From Aeromicrobium camelliae (GTDB taxonomy: Bacteria > Actinomycetota > Actinomycetes > Propionibacteriales > Nocardioidaceae), in contig NZ_RQJX01000014.1 of assembly GCF_003850045.1 (NCBI RefSeq), forward strand, positions 26,387 to 90,386: 64,000 bases of DNA, written 5' to 3'. A program made the translations under genes and the position numbers. The notes below the pieces were generated by a model, which saw only the letters and a list, made by a program, of their open reading frames with translations, did not search any database and was not told the DNA's origin. Below are positions 43,841 through 53,167 of the stretch, one piece after another; position 1 is the first letter of the stretch, and each line of letters opens with the position of its first letter.

Positions 43841-44131
43841 ATGGCAGCCGTAGGCGACGCGATCTGGATCGTCATCCAGATCGCCATCTGGCTCGTCATC
43901 GCTCGTTTCATCGTCGACTGGGTTCAGGTGCTGGCCCGTCAATGGCGGCCCACGGGCTTCGTCGCGGTGATCTGCGAGGCGATCTACACCGTGACCGATC
44001 CGCCGCTGCGCGCCCTGCGCAAGGTGATCCCGCCCGTGCGCCTCGGCCAGGTCATGCTGGACCTGTCGCCGATGGTGCTCCTCATCGTCCTGATCATCCT
44101 GCAGGCGGTGCTTCCGCGCCTGTTCTACTAG
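43841..44131 (+). CDS. YggT family membrane protein
   Basis: A 96-residue protein with two membrane helices and the conserved YggT segment FIVDWVQVL, YTVTDPPLRALRKVIPPVRLG. Members lie next to sepF and divIVA in Gram-positive bacteria and are thought to help cell division or envelope assembly, without a proven activity. It follows sepF by three bases. Confidence 0.92.
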   Translation: MAAVGDAIWIVIQIAIWLVIARFIVDWVQVLARQWRPTGFVAVICEAIYTVTDPPLRALRKVIPPVRLGQVMLDLSPMVLLIVLIILQAVLPRLFY

Positions 44132-44202
44132 GCTGATCGCTACATCGTGCCGTCAATGGGCCGGGCGCGTAGCGGCCCTGCACTGCGACAGAGTACGGTG
44201 GA

Positions 44203-44208
44203 TATGTT
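44203..44208 (+). promoter_or_regulatory. -10 box (TATGTT) for divIVA
   Basis: TATGTT predicts a start near 44214 and a leader of about 36 bases with AGAGGTG before the ATG at 44250. The upstream 70 bases hold no gene. Confidence 0.45.
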
Positions 44209-44249
44209 GTGACTGATCGACTTGTGACCACAAACCTAGAGGTGAACCG

Positions 44250-45032
44250 ATGCCGCTGACGCCGGAGGACGTGCGCGAAAAGCGTTTCACAGCCGTGAGG
44301 CTGCGTGAAGGCTATGACATGGGCGAGGTCGATCAGTTCCTCGACGAGGTCGAAGCCGAACTCGAACGCTTGCTCGCCGAGAACGCCGAGCTGCGCAGCA
44401 AGCTCGAGAGCGCGGGCGGCCCGGCCGCCACCCCGGCTGCCGAGCAGACCCGCTTGCAGGTGAGCCAGCCGGCCGAGCCGGTCAAGGCTCCCGAGCCGGA
44501 GCCCGAGCCCGAGCCCGAGCCGGTCAAGGCCCCCGAGTCGGCGCCGGTGCCCGAGGCGCCCAAGGTCACGACGGTCAGCGAGGCGTCGGTTGCGGCGGCC
44601 CGTCTGCTGGAGATCGCATCCACCAACGCCGACCAGCTCATGGAGTCGGCGAAGGAGGAGGCCGACAAGCTCCTCACCGACGCGCGCACCGAGGCCGAGC
44701 GCCTCGAGACCGAGTCCAAGGAGAAGGCCGAGCGCCTCGAGGCGGTCGCCCGCATGCGGGCTCACAAGCTCGACGAAGAGACCAACCAGCGTCGTCAGCA
44801 GGCCCTCGCCGACATCGAGCGTCAGCGCCAGGAGCTGCAGACCGAGGTCGACCACCTGCGTGCCTACGAGCGCGAGTACCGCGCGCGGCTCAAGGCGTAC
44901 TTCGAGAACCAGCTCAAGCAGCTCTCGGAGCAGGAGAACATCGAGCCCACCTCGCAGGTGCGCCGCGGCGGCAACCGCATCCTCGCGGCCGACGACATCG
45001 CGTCGACGCCGGTCGAGGGCGACAAGAGCTGA
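44250..45032 (+). CDS. divIVA: Polar growth protein DivIVA/Wag31
   Basis: DivIVA marks curved membrane and directs polar growth in actinobacteria. The 260-residue protein begins with the family domain PLTPEDVREKRFTAVRLREGYDMGEVDQFLDEV and a first coiled coil. An acidic Pro-Glu repeat linker follows (PEPEPEPEPEPVKAPE, about 77-105), then a long second coiled coil to residue 235. The linker may hold kinase targets of the PASTA kinase upstream, which is an inference from Wag31 phosphorylation in mycobacteria. A strong hairpin ends the operon. Confidence 0.95.
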   Translation: MPLTPEDVREKRFTAVRLREGYDMGEVDQFLDEVEAELERLLAENAELRSKLESAGGPAATPAAEQTRLQVSQPAEPVKAPEPEPEPEPEPVKAPESAPVPEAPKVTTVSEASVAAARLLEIASTNADQLMESAKEEADKLLTDARTEAERLETESKEKAERLEAVARMRAHKLDEETNQRRQQALADIERQRQELQTEVDHLRAYEREYRARLKAYFENQLKQLSEQENIEPTSQVRRGGNRILAADDIASTPVEGDKS

Positions 45033-45047
45033 CACTCCCACGTCCGA

Positions 45048-45087
45048 CGAGAGCGGCCCCCCACCATCTGGTGGGGGGCCGCTCTCG
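45048..45087. terminator. Terminator between divIVA and ileS
   Basis: A perfect 18-base stem (45048-45065 with 45070-45087) closes over an ATCT loop between two convergent genes. It should act on both strands. Confidence 0.9.
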
Positions 45088-45111
45088 TATGCCGGTGCTC
45101 CCGGCTCGGAC

Positions 45112-48100
45112 TCAGACCCGGCCGAGCGCGAAGGTGACGTCGAGGTCGGCGTCACGCACCGCGTCCTCGGCGCCGGTCACCGAGGCGTCCTCGTCCAGGG
45201 ACGTGGCCAGCACCTCGTCGGCGATCGACGCCGCGTGAGCACGCACAGCCTCCGCGGTCGCCGAGCCCGCTGTCCACCGGACGGCGATGCGGTCGGTGAT
45301 CTCCAGGCCGGCGTTCTTGCGTGCCTCCTGCAGGGCACGGACGATCTCTCGGGCGACGCCGGCCTGGCGCAGCTCGTCGTCGAGGTCGAGGTCGAGCGCG
45401 ACGGTCTCGCCCTGTTCATTGACGACCGCCCATCCCTCACGCGGGCGCTCCGACACGATGACGTCGTCGGGGCCGATCTCGGCGTCCTCGCCCTCGACCG
45501 AGAGCGTCAGTGTGGTGCCGGCCGTGGACATGGCGGCGATCTGTGCGGGGTCGGCCGCAGCGATCGCCGCAGCGACCTTCGGGGTCTGCTGACCGAAGCG
45601 CTTGCCGAGGGCACGGAAGTTCGCCTTGGCGGTGTAGTCGACGAGATCGCCCCCTGCTGCCGCGAGCGACTCCACGTCACGGACGTTGAGCTCCTCGCAC
45701 ACCTCGGCACGCAGGTCCTCGCCGAGTGCGTCGTAGTGGGCCGACCCGACGAGCGCACGGCGCAAGGGCTGGCGCGTACGGATCTTGGCCTCCGCCCGTG
45801 CGGCGCGGCCGAGTTCGGTCACGCGGCGGGCGAGCTCGACGCGTTCGGCCAGCCCCTCCTCGATGAGCGCGGTATCGGCGGCCGGCCACGTGGCCAGGTG
45901 CACCGAGCGCGGAGCCTCCGGTGTCACGGGAACGATGAGGTCCTGCCACACCCGCTCGGCGATGAACGGAACGAGGGGAGCGAGCAGCCGGGTGACGACT
46001 TCGAGCACCTCGTGCAACGTCGCGAGCGCGGCGGTGTCGCCCCGCCAGAACCGCTTACGTGAGCGGCGCACGTACCAGTTCGAGAGATCGTCGACGAAGG
46101 TCGCCAGCTGCTGGCCCGCGCCCTGGGTGTCGAAGTCCTCGAGGGCCGACGTCACGCTCTCGACGAGCCGGTGGGTCTGGGAGACCAGCCAACGATCGAG
46201 CACGGGTCGGTCGGCGACGGCCGGAGCGTCGCCGGACTGCGGCGTCCATCCTTCGGCGCGAGCGTAGAGCGCCTGGAAGGCGACGGTGTTCCAGTAGGTC
46301 AGCAGCACCTTGCGGACGATCTCGGTGAGCGCGGTGTCGCCGATGCGCCGCGCGGACCACGGCGAGCCCGAGCACGCCATGAACCAGCGCAGAGCGTCGG
46401 CTCCGTGCTCGTCCATGAGCGGCATGGGCAACAGGATGTTGCCCAGGTGCTTGCTCATCTTCTTGCCGTCCTCGGCCAGGATGTGGCCGAGGCACACGAC
46501 GTTCTCGTAGCTGTTGTGGCCGAACACCAGCGTGCTGACGGCCATGAGCGAGTAGAACCAGCCACGGGTCTGGTCGATCGCCTCGCAGATGTACTGGGCC
46601 GGGAACGCCTGCTCGAAGCGCTCCTTGGAACCGGGCACGTGCGGGTAGCCCCACTGCGCGAACGGCATCGAGCCGGAGTCGAACCAGGCGTCGATGACCT
46701 CCGGCACGCGGCGGTAGGTACCGGGCTCACCGTCGATCGTGAACGTGACGTCGTCGATGTACGGCCGGTGCGGGTCCAGCTCGGACAGGTCCCGGCCCGT
46801 GAGCTCCGAGAGCTGCGCCAGCGACTCGACGCACACGAGCTTGGTCGGGTCGGCGTCGTTGCGCCAGATCGGCAGGGGAGTGCCCCAGTACCGATTGCGC
46901 GAGAGTGCCCAGTCGATGTTGTTCTCGAGCCAGTCGCCGTAGCGGCCGTGCTTGACGGTGTCCGGGTACCAGGTCGTGGCCTCGTTGGCCGCGAGCAGCT
47001 CGTCCTTGCGGGCGGTGGTGCGCACGTACCAGGCCGGGAGAGCGAAGTACATGAGCGGCGTATGACAGCGCCAGCAGTGCGGGTACGAGTGTTCGTAGTC
47101 GAGCTTGGCGAACAGCAGGCCGCGCTCACGCAGCGAATCGACGAGCGCCGCGTCGGCGTCCTTGAAGAACTGGCCGCCGACGAGCGGCACGCCCGCCTCG
47201 AAGTGGCCGTCGTTGGTGATCGGGTTGACCACGGGAAGCCCGTACGAGCGGCAGACCGCCATGTCGTCGGCACCGAAGGCCGGCGACTGGTGCACCAGCC
47301 CCGTGCCGTCGTCGGTCGTCACGTACTCGGCGACGACCACGAAGTGCGCCGACTCGGGGAACTCGACGAACTCGAAGGGGCGCTGGTAGGTCCAGCGCTC
47401 CATCTCGCGGCCGATGATCCGCTCTCCGATGGTCCAGTCGTCGCCCAGGGCGGCCGCCACGAGCGGTTCGGCCACGACGACACGGTCGTCGCCGCGGCTC
47501 GCCACGACGTAGGTCACCTCCGGGTGGACCGCGACCGCGGTGTTGGAGACGAGCGTCCAGGGCGTGGTGGTCCAGACCAGCAGGTCGGTGCCCTCCCACG
47601 GTCCGCTCGTGAGCGGGAAACGCACGTAGACCGAAGGGTCGACCACGGTCTCGTATCCCTGCGCGACCTCGTGGTCCGACAGCGTCGTGCCGCAGCGCGG
47701 GCAGTAGGGCGCGACCCGGTAATCCTCGGCCAGCAGTCCCTGCTCGAAGATGCGCGAGAGCGCCCACCACACGCTCTGGACGTACTCGGTGTCCATCGTG
47801 CGGTAGGGCTCGCGCATGTCGACCCAGTAGCCCATGCGGTCGGTCATCTCTTCGAACTGGTCGACGTTGCGCTGGACGGCCTCACGGCAGCGCGCGTTGA
47901 ACTCGGCGATACCGAACGCCTCGATGTCGGGCTTGCCGCCCAGGCCCAGTTCCTTCTCGACGGCGATCTCCACCGGAAGGCCGTGGCAGTCCCAGCCGGC
48001 CTTGCGGTCCACGTGGTAGCCCTGCATGGTCTTGAAGCGGGGGAAGACGTCCTTGAAGACGCGCGCCTCCACGTGGTGCGTCCCGGGAGTGCCGTTGGCT

Positions 48101-48285
48101 GTCGGGGGGCCCTCATAGAAGGTCCAGCGGGGTGCATCGGCGGGGGTGTCGAGCGAGGCGGCGAAAACCGCGTTCTCACGCCAGAAATCGAGAATCTCGC
48201 GCTCCATGGCCGGAAGCTCGATCTGCGCGGGCACCCGGCGGTAGAGGGCAGCGGATTCTGACGATGTCGAGGCGTGTGAGGTCAC
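45112..48285 (-). CDS. ileS: Isoleucyl-tRNA synthetase
   Basis: IleS charges tRNA-Ile and edits misactivated valine. The 1057-residue class I synthetase has the first signature region as PPTANGTPGTHHVEARVF, the editing domain with TTTPWTLVSN, and KMSKHLGN for ATP. A long C-terminal anticodon region follows. This is the eukaryote-like form found in mycobacteria. I start at the GTG at 48285, seven bases after a TAGAAT box (leaderless). The longer open frame upstream is not coding in character. Confidence 0.96.
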   Translation of the reverse strand: MTSHASTSSESAALYRRVPAQIELPAMEREILDFWRENAVFAASLDTPADAPRWTFYEGPPTANGTPGTHHVEARVFKDVFPRFKTMQGYHVDRKAGWDCHGLPVEIAVEKELGLGGKPDIEAFGIAEFNARCREAVQRNVDQFEEMTDRMGYWVDMREPYRTMDTEYVQSVWWALSRIFEQGLLAEDYRVAPYCPRCGTTLSDHEVAQGYETVVDPSVYVRFPLTSGPWEGTDLLVWTTTPWTLVSNTAVAVHPEVTYVVASRGDDRVVVAEPLVAAALGDDWTIGERIIGREMERWTYQRPFEFVEFPESAHFVVVAEYVTTDDGTGLVHQSPAFGADDMAVCRSYGLPVVNPITNDGHFEAGVPLVGGQFFKDADAALVDSLRERGLLFAKLDYEHSYPHCWRCHTPLMYFALPAWYVRTTARKDELLAANEATTWYPDTVKHGRYGDWLENNIDWALSRNRYWGTPLPIWRNDADPTKLVCVESLAQLSELTGRDLSELDPHRPYIDDVTFTIDGEPGTYRRVPEVIDAWFDSGSMPFAQWGYPHVPGSKERFEQAFPAQYICEAIDQTRGWFYSLMAVSTLVFGHNSYENVVCLGHILAEDGKKMSKHLGNILLPMPLMDEHGADALRWFMACSGSPWSARRIGDTALTEIVRKVLLTYWNTVAFQALYARAEGWTPQSGDAPAVADRPVLDRWLVSQTHRLVESVTSALEDFDTQGAGQQLATFVDDLSNWYVRRSRKRFWRGDTAALATLHEVLEVVTRLLAPLVPFIAERVWQDLIVPVTPEAPRSVHLATWPAADTALIEEGLAERVELARRVTELGRAARAEAKIRTRQPLRRALVGSAHYDALGEDLRAEVCEELNVRDVESLAAAGGDLVDYTAKANFRALGKRFGQQTPKVAAAIAAADPAQIAAMSTAGTTLTLSVEGEDAEIGPDDVIVSERPREGWAVVNEQGETVALDLDLDDELRQAGVAREIVRALQEARKNAGLEITDRIAVRWTAGSATAEAVRAHAASIADEVLATSLDEDASVTGAEDAVRDADLDVTFALGRV

Positions 48286-48292
48286 GCGGTCG

Positions 48293-48298
48293 ATTCTA
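48293..48298 (-). promoter_or_regulatory. -10 box (TAGAAT), leaderless ileS
   Basis: TAGAAT on the minus strand, seven bases from the GTG at 48285. No T-box leader is visible, so regulation by uncharged tRNA is unlikely. Confidence 0.55.
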
Positions 48299-48333
48299 CG
48301 GATCCAGAACTTGCCACCGGGGCGCGGTCGGTC

Positions 48334-48339
48334 TACTGT
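48334..48339 (+). promoter_or_regulatory. -10 box (TACTGT), leaderless
   Basis: TACTGT is six bases before the ATG at 48346 of the TraR/DksA gene. Confidence 0.5.
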
Positions 48340-48345
48340 CCCGGC

Positions 48346-48747
48346 ATGCCCAGTACGACGTTGGCGGTCCGCGCGGACGAAGATCCGTGGACGGACGAAG
48401 AGATCGAGCAGGTTCACACCGAGCTGCTCGGTGACATCGAGCGCCTTGCCGCCGAGCTCAAGACCTCGGCGGTCGAATTGCGCGAGATGCTGGCCGCCGG
48501 CGTGGACGGTGCCGGCAACGACCAGGCCGACGTGGGCTCCAACAGCCTCGAGCGCGACGCCGAGATGTCACTCGCCGCGAACCAGCAGGTCCTGCTCATC
48601 CAGACCGAGAAGGCGCTCGAGCGTCTCGAGGACGGAAGCTACGGAATCTGCGAGAACTGCGGGGAGCCGATCGGCAAGCTGCGGCTCATGGCTTTCCCCC
48701 GTGCGACACTATGCATGGAATGCAAGAGGAAAGAGGAGCGTCGCTGA
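48346..48747 (+). CDS. TraR/DksA family zinc finger protein
   Basis: A 133-residue protein with an N-terminal coiled coil and a C-terminal four-cysteine finger (CENCGEPI then CMECKRKEE). DksA-like proteins enter the secondary channel of RNA polymerase and affect initiation. The coil tip here reads DVGSNSLERDAEMSL, where E. coli DksA has a DxxDxA motif, so activity on polymerase cannot be assumed. Its end overlaps the lspA frame by up to 37 bases, which suggests coupled expression with the lipoprotein peptidase. Confidence 0.9.
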   Translation: MPSTTLAVRADEDPWTDEEIEQVHTELLGDIERLAAELKTSAVELREMLAAGVDGAGNDQADVGSNSLERDAEMSLAANQQVLLIQTEKALERLEDGSYGICENCGEPIGKLRLMAFPRATLCMECKRKEERR

Positions 48748-49283
48748 GTTCGTCAGCGGACGCCACAGCGCCCCGCCGGTCACGGATCGGTCTGTTCGCG
48801 ATCGTCGCGGTCCTGGTCTGGACCCTCGATCAGGTCACCAAGATCCTCGCGGTCGCCTATCTCGAGGGGCAGGACCGCGTCACCGTCATCCCCGGCCTGC
48901 TGTGGCTGACGTTCCTGCGCAACCCCGGTGCGGCGTTCGGTGCCGGGGCCGAGTTCACCATCGTGATCAGCATCGTCGCGATCACCGCGAGCGTCGTGCT
49001 GATCGTCATGGCCCGCAAGCTGCGCGACCGCTGGTGGGCCGTCGCGTTCGGGTTCTTCCTTGCGGGCGCCACGGGCAACCTCGCCGACCGCATCTTCCGC
49101 GAGCCTGGGGCGCTGCACGGCCACGTCGTCGACTTCCTGCAGCTGCCCAACTGGCCGGTCTTCAACGTCGCCGACATCTCGCTCAACGTGGCCGCGGTGA
49201 TGATCGTCATCCGCGCCTTCCAGGGCATCGGCATCGACGGGACCCGCGAGGAACGGCGCCCCAAGGGCGGTGAGCGGGCATGA
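48711..49283 (+). CDS. lspA: Lipoprotein signal peptidase II
   Basis: LspA cuts the signal peptide of prolipoproteins after lipid attachment. The protein of up to 190 residues has four membrane helices and the family boxes [19 protein letters not shown] and FNVADISLN, which supply the two catalytic aspartates. The start is uncertain: ATG codons at 48711 and 48720 both lie inside the TraR/DksA gene. Either gives a hydrophilic N-terminal stretch before the first helix. It is coupled to the pseudouridine synthase gene by an ATGA overlap. Confidence 0.94.
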   Translation: MHGMQEERGASLSSSADATAPRRSRIGLFAIVAVLVWTLDQVTKILAVAYLEGQDRVTVIPGLLWLTFLRNPGAAFGAGAEFTIVISIVAITASVVLIVMARKLRDRWWAVAFGFFLAGATGNLADRIFREPGALHGHVVDFLQLPNWPVFNVADISLNVAAVMIVIRAFQGIGIDGTREERRPKGGERA

Positions 49284-50206
49284 CTGAGAGCCGATCGGTG
49301 TACGTGCCCGAAGGGTTGGCCGGCGAGCGCGTCGACGTCGCCCTGGCCCGGCTGTTCGGCCTGTCGCGCTCGCGCGCCGGCGAGCTCATCGCCGAGGGGC
49401 TCGTCCTGCTCGACGGCGTACCGCCGGCCAAGTCCGAGCGCGTCGACAGCGGCGTGCTGCTGGAGGCCGAGATCCCTGCCGCCCGTACCGCCGAGGTCGT
49501 CGCCGAGGTCGTCGAGGGCATGTCGATCGTGTTCCAGGACGACGACATCGTCGTGGTCGACAAGCCGATCGGGGTCGCGGCGCACCCGAGCGTCGGCTGG
49601 GAGGGGCCGACCGTGTCAGGTCACCTGGCCGGGGCGGGGGTCCGCATCTCGACCTCAGGCGCTCCGGAGCGGCAGGGCATCGTCCAGCGGCTCGACGTCG
49701 GCACGAGCGGGCTGATGGTCGTGGCGAAGTCCGAGGCCGCCTACTCGGTGCTCAAGCAGGCGTTCCGCGACCGCACGGTCGACAAGACCTACCACGCGCT
49801 CGTGCAGGGGCACCCTGATCCGCACACCGGCACGATCGACGCGCCGATCGCTCGGCACCCCAAGCACGACTTCAAGTTCACGGTGCGTTCGGACGGCCGC
49901 CCCAGCGTGACCCACTACGACACGCTCGAGGCGCACCGGTACGCGTCGTTGCTGACGATCAAACTGGAGACCGGTCGCACCCACCAGATCCGTGTGCACA
50001 TGAGCGCCCTCAAGCACCCGTGCGTCGGCGATCTGCAGTACGGGGCCGATCCGACACTCGCGGCCAAGGTGGGACTGGAACGGCAGTGGCTCCACGCAGT
50101 CCGGCTCGGGTTCATCCATCCCCGCAGCGGCGAGTACGTGGAGTTCGAGTCGCCCTACCCGCCCGACCTCCAGCACGCCCTCGACGTGGTGCGCGACCTC
50201 TCCTGA
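49280..50206 (+). CDS. RluA-family rRNA pseudouridine synthase (RluD-like)
   Basis: This enzyme converts uridines in 23S rRNA to pseudouridine. The 308-residue protein has an N-terminal S4 domain ([22 protein letters not shown]) and a catalytic domain with [10 protein letters not shown], whose aspartate is the nucleophile. [10 protein letters not shown] comes later. The residue before RLD is Gln where many members have His. It follows lspA directly, an order common to most Gram-positive and mycobacterial genomes. Confidence 0.94.
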   Translation: MTESRSVYVPEGLAGERVDVALARLFGLSRSRAGELIAEGLVLLDGVPPAKSERVDSGVLLEAEIPAARTAEVVAEVVEGMSIVFQDDDIVVVDKPIGVAAHPSVGWEGPTVSGHLAGAGVRISTSGAPERQGIVQRLDVGTSGLMVVAKSEAAYSVLKQAFRDRTVDKTYHALVQGHPDPHTGTIDAPIARHPKHDFKFTVRSDGRPSVTHYDTLEAHRYASLLTIKLETGRTHQIRVHMSALKHPCVGDLQYGADPTLAAKVGLERQWLHAVRLGFIHPRSGEYVEFESPYPPDLQHALDVVRDLS

Positions 50207-50243
50207 CCCGGGTGTGCGACACGGTGCGCGCGGACCGCAGTGA

Positions 50244-50249
50244 CAGAAT
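50244..50249 (+). promoter_or_regulatory. -10 box (CAGAAT), leaderless
   Basis: CAGAAT is six bases before the ATG at 50256 of the aminotransferase gene. Confidence 0.4.
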
Positions 50250-50255
50250 GACGCC

Positions 50256-51479
50256 ATGAGTCCAGTGGTGCGGCAGTCGGAGAAGTTGCGCGATGTCCTG
50301 TACGACATCCGCGGACCCGTCAGCGCGCGTGCGGCGGCGCTGGAGGCCGAGGGGCACCGGATCCTCAAGCTCAACATCGGCAACCCTCAGCCTTTCGGCT
50401 TCGACGCGCCCTCAGAGATCCTCCAGGACGTGATCGCCGGGCTGCCCACCTCCGCCGGATACTCCGACTCGCGTGGCATCCAGTCGGCGCGCCGGGCCGT
50501 GGTGCACCACTACCAGCTGCAGGAGGGCTTCCCGGCCATCGACATCGATGACGTCTGGCTGGGTAACGGCGTGTCCGAGCTGATTCAGATCGCGCTGCAG
50601 GCACTGCTCAACAATGGGGACGAGGTGCTCATCCCCGCGCCGGACTACCCGCTGTGGACGGCCGTGACCAACCTCGCCGGCGGCGTGCCCGTGCACTACC
50701 TCTGCGACGAGGAGAACGGCTGGAATCCGGACCTGGAGGATCTCGAGTCGAAGATCACCGACCGGACCCGGGCCATCGTCGTCATCAACCCGAACAACCC
50801 GACCGGCGCGGTGTACAGCCGCGAGACGCTCACCGCGATCGCCGAATTCGCCCGCAAGCACGATCTCGTGCTGATGGCCGATGAGATCTACGACAAGATC
50901 CTGTACGACGACGCGGTGCACATCCCGCTGGCGAGCGTGGCGCCCGACGTCCTCACGCTGACCTTCAACGGACTGTCCAAGGCGTACCGGGTGTGCGGGT
51001 ATCGCTCGGCGTGGCTCGTCGTCACCGGTCCGCTGGAGCGCGCCCAGGACTACCTCGAGGGCATCACGCTGCTGGCCTCGATGCGGTTGTGTCCCAACGT
51101 GCCCGCGCAGAACGCCATCCAGGTCGCGTTAGGCGGCTACCAGTCGATCAAGGAACTGATCCTGCCCGGAGGGCGGCTGCTCGAGCAGCGCGACACCGCC
51201 GTCGAGGAGTTGCGCAAGATCCCCGGGGTCAGTGTCGTGACGCCGCGCGGGGCCCTGTACGCGTTCCCTCGACTCGACCCCGAGGTGTACCCGGTGAAGG
51301 ACGACCAGCAGCTGGCGCTCGACCTGCTCACGAGCGAGAAGATCCTCATCACCCAGGGCACCGGCTTCAATTGGCCGCGCCCGGACCACCTGCGCATCGT
51401 GACGCTGCCGTGGGCGCGCGATCTGGCCGAGGCCATCCAGCGGCTGGGCAACTTCCTCAGCAGCTACCGTCAGGCCTGA
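50256..51479 (+). CDS. PLP-dependent aminotransferase, AlaA-like
   Basis: A class I aminotransferase of 407 residues that most resembles the AlaA/AspC group, which makes alanine from pyruvate and glutamate. It shows NIGNPQPFGFDAP, NPNNPTGAVY, ADEIYDKILYD and the PLP lysine in FNGLSKAYRVCGYRSAW. The ATG at 50256 follows a CAGAAT box at leaderless spacing. Its end overlaps the convergent TetR gene by ten bases. Confidence 0.92.
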   Translation: MSPVVRQSEKLRDVLYDIRGPVSARAAALEAEGHRILKLNIGNPQPFGFDAPSEILQDVIAGLPTSAGYSDSRGIQSARRAVVHHYQLQEGFPAIDIDDVWLGNGVSELIQIALQALLNNGDEVLIPAPDYPLWTAVTNLAGGVPVHYLCDEENGWNPDLEDLESKITDRTRAIVVINPNNPTGAVYSRETLTAIAEFARKHDLVLMADEIYDKILYDDAVHIPLASVAPDVLTLTFNGLSKAYRVCGYRSAWLVVTGPLERAQDYLEGITLLASMRLCPNVPAQNAIQVALGGYQSIKELILPGGRLLEQRDTAVEELRKIPGVSVVTPRGALYAFPRLDPEVYPVKDDQQLALDLLTSEKILITQGTGFNWPRPDHLRIVTLPWARDLAEAIQRLGNFLSSYRQA

Positions 51480-52117
51480 GGGCCGCGCAACGCATCGAGC
51501 GATCCGGCGACCACGCCGGCGATGACCGCCTCGACGACGTTGCGCCCGAGCTGGTCGACCACCACGCGTTCCTGATCGCGCAGCGGCCCGCGGGCCACGA
51601 GGTCGGCGAAGCCGTGCACGGAGCCCCAGCACGCCCACTCGGCACCCGGGCGGCGGTCGGGGGAGAGCACCCCGGTGGCGACCATCGCGTCGAGCGATTC
51701 CATGAGGAGTTCGAAGGGTCCAGGCGCGTCGTCGGGGGTGGCGGTCGGATCGTCCGGCATCGAGAACGCGAGGTCGAACCATCCCGGTTCGTCGAGCGCG
51801 AACCGGATGTAGCCCAGCCCTACGCCCCGCAGCCGCTGCACCGCCGTCTCCGCCGCGGGGAGGTCCGTGCCGAGTTCCGCGATCGTGGCGAGCATGGTGT
51901 CGGCCAGCGCGCGCCGGGTGCGGCGCGCGGTGTCGCGGCGCAAGTGGTCGTGATCGGTGAAATGGCGGTAGGCCGCGGTCGCGGAGACGCCCGCTTCTCG
52001 CGTGACCGCGCGCAGCGTGAGCGCAGCCGCACCGCCTGCCCGCGAGAGCCGCAGTCCGGCGTCGATGAGCGCCTCGGGAAGCTCTCCGTGGTGGTACGGG
52101 CGGTCCGCTGTCGTCAC
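51470..52117 (-). CDS. TetR/AcrR family repressor
   Basis: A 215-residue regulator with an N-terminal helix-turn-helix (LTLRAVTREAGVSATAAYRHFTDHDHLRRD) and a ligand domain of the WHG type with EPGWFDLAF and WACWGSVHGFADL. It stands divergent from an ABC exporter operon with a 69-base spacer that holds a palindrome, so it probably represses itself and the exporter and is released by a drug or lipid. The GTG at 52117 has AGGAA seven bases upstream. Confidence 0.92.
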   Translation of the reverse strand: MTTADRPYHHGELPEALIDAGLRLSRAGGAAALTLRAVTREAGVSATAAYRHFTDHDHLRRDTARRTRRALADTMLATIAELGTDLPAAETAVQRLRGVGLGYIRFALDEPGWFDLAFSMPDDPTATPDDAPGPFELLMESLDAMVATGVLSPDRRPGAEWACWGSVHGFADLVARGPLRDQERVVVDQLGRNVVEAVIAGVVAGSLDALRGPQA

Positions 52118-52143
52118 TCGTTGATTCCTGTCAGTGGCGATGT

Positions 52144-52161
52144 GTACGTTGTCAACATTAC
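52144..52161. promoter_or_regulatory. Operator palindrome between TetR and ABC genes
   Basis: GTAcGTTGtCAACatTAC contains the perfect nine-base palindrome GTTGTCAAC (52148-52156) with flanking GTA and TAC. It is centred between the divergent starts and overlaps possible promoter hexamers on both strands (TTGACA on the minus strand). It is the best candidate for TetR binding. Confidence 0.65.
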
Positions 52162-52186
52162 CCGCTCACGTGACGGAGGAGACCTC

Positions 52187-53167
52187 ATGGGCGACATGAT
52201 CCAGGCGGAGGGCCTGGTCAAGCGGTACGGAGACGTCGAGGCGCTCGCGGGCCTCGACTTGCGGGTGCCGCAGGGCACCGTGCTCGGTCTGCTCGGTCCC
52301 AACGGGGCGGGCAAGACCACCGCGGTGCGCATCCTGACGACGCTGCTCAAGCCCGACGCGGGCACGGCGGAGGTCGCGGGCGTGGACGTGCTCGCGGACC
52401 CCAACGGCGTCCGTGAACGCATCGGCCTGTCCGGTCAGTACGCCGCGGTGGACGAGCATCTGACGGGGTTCGAGAACCTGCAGATGGTCGGCCGTCTCTA
52501 CGGTATGAGCGCCAAACGAGCCGGTGCTCGGGCTCGTGAGCTGCTCGAGCGCTTCGACCTCGCGGACGCTGCCGACCGGCCGTCCAAGACCTACTCCGGA
52601 GGTATGCGGCGCCGGCTCGACCTCGCGGGTGCGCTCGTCGCCGAACCGCCGGTACTCGTGCTGGACGAGCCCACCACAGGTCTCGACCCGCGCAGTCGGC
52701 AGCAGATGTGGGACGTCATCGAGGAACTCGTCGCGTCGGGCGCCACGTTGCTGCTGACGACGCAGTACCTGGAGGAGGCGGACCTGCTCGCCGACGACAT
52801 CATCGTCATCGACAAGGGCCGCGCGATCGCCCAGGGAACGGCCGACCAGCTCAAGTCGCAGACCGGCGGCGAGCGCATCGAGATGGTCGTCGCCAAGGAC
52901 GAGCGGGTCGACGAGGCGGCGAGCATCCTCGCCGAACTCGCCCGCGGCGAGGTGCGGCGTCGCGACCGCGGCCTGTCCGCGGCGGTCAGCGGTGACGGCG
53001 CGCGTCAACTCATGGCGGTGCTCCAGCGCCTGGAGTCCGCCGGTATCGAGGTCCTCGACGTCGGTCTGCGCCGCCCCACGCTCGACGACGTCTTCCTGGC
53101 TCTGACCGGCCACGAGGCCGACCACGAGCCCACCGAGAACGAGCCGGAGAAGGAGACCGTCCGATGA
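52187..53167 (+). CDS. DrrA-like ABC transporter ATPase
   Basis: The ATP-binding half of a drug or lipid exporter. The 326-residue protein has Walker A GPNGAGKTT, signature YSGGMRRRLDLA, Walker B VLVLDEPTTGLDPRSR and the DrrA-type C-terminal domain of about 90 residues. The ATG at 52187 has GGAGGA at 52175-52180. It overlaps the permease gene by four bases. Confidence 0.93.
   Translation: MGDMIQAEGLVKRYGDVEALAGLDLRVPQGTVLGLLGPNGAGKTTAVRILTTLLKPDAGTAEVAGVDVLADPNGVRERIGLSGQYAAVDEHLTGFENLQMVGRLYGMSAKRAGARARELLERFDLADAADRPSKTYSGGMRRRLDLAGALVAEPPVLVLDEPTTGLDPRSRQQMWDVIEELVASGATLLLTTQYLEEADLLADDIIVIDKGRAIAQGTADQLKSQTGGERIEMVVAKDERVDEAASILAELARGEVRRRDRGLSAAVSGDGARQLMAVLQRLESAGIEVLDVGLRRPTLDDVFLALTGHEADHEPTENEPEKETVR

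Noticed and set aside
44461..44570. Pro-Glu repeat in divIVA considered as a DNA repeat or slippage tract
   Set aside because: It encodes the acidic linker found in many actinobacterial DivIVA proteins. The frame is kept, so it was treated as protein structure.
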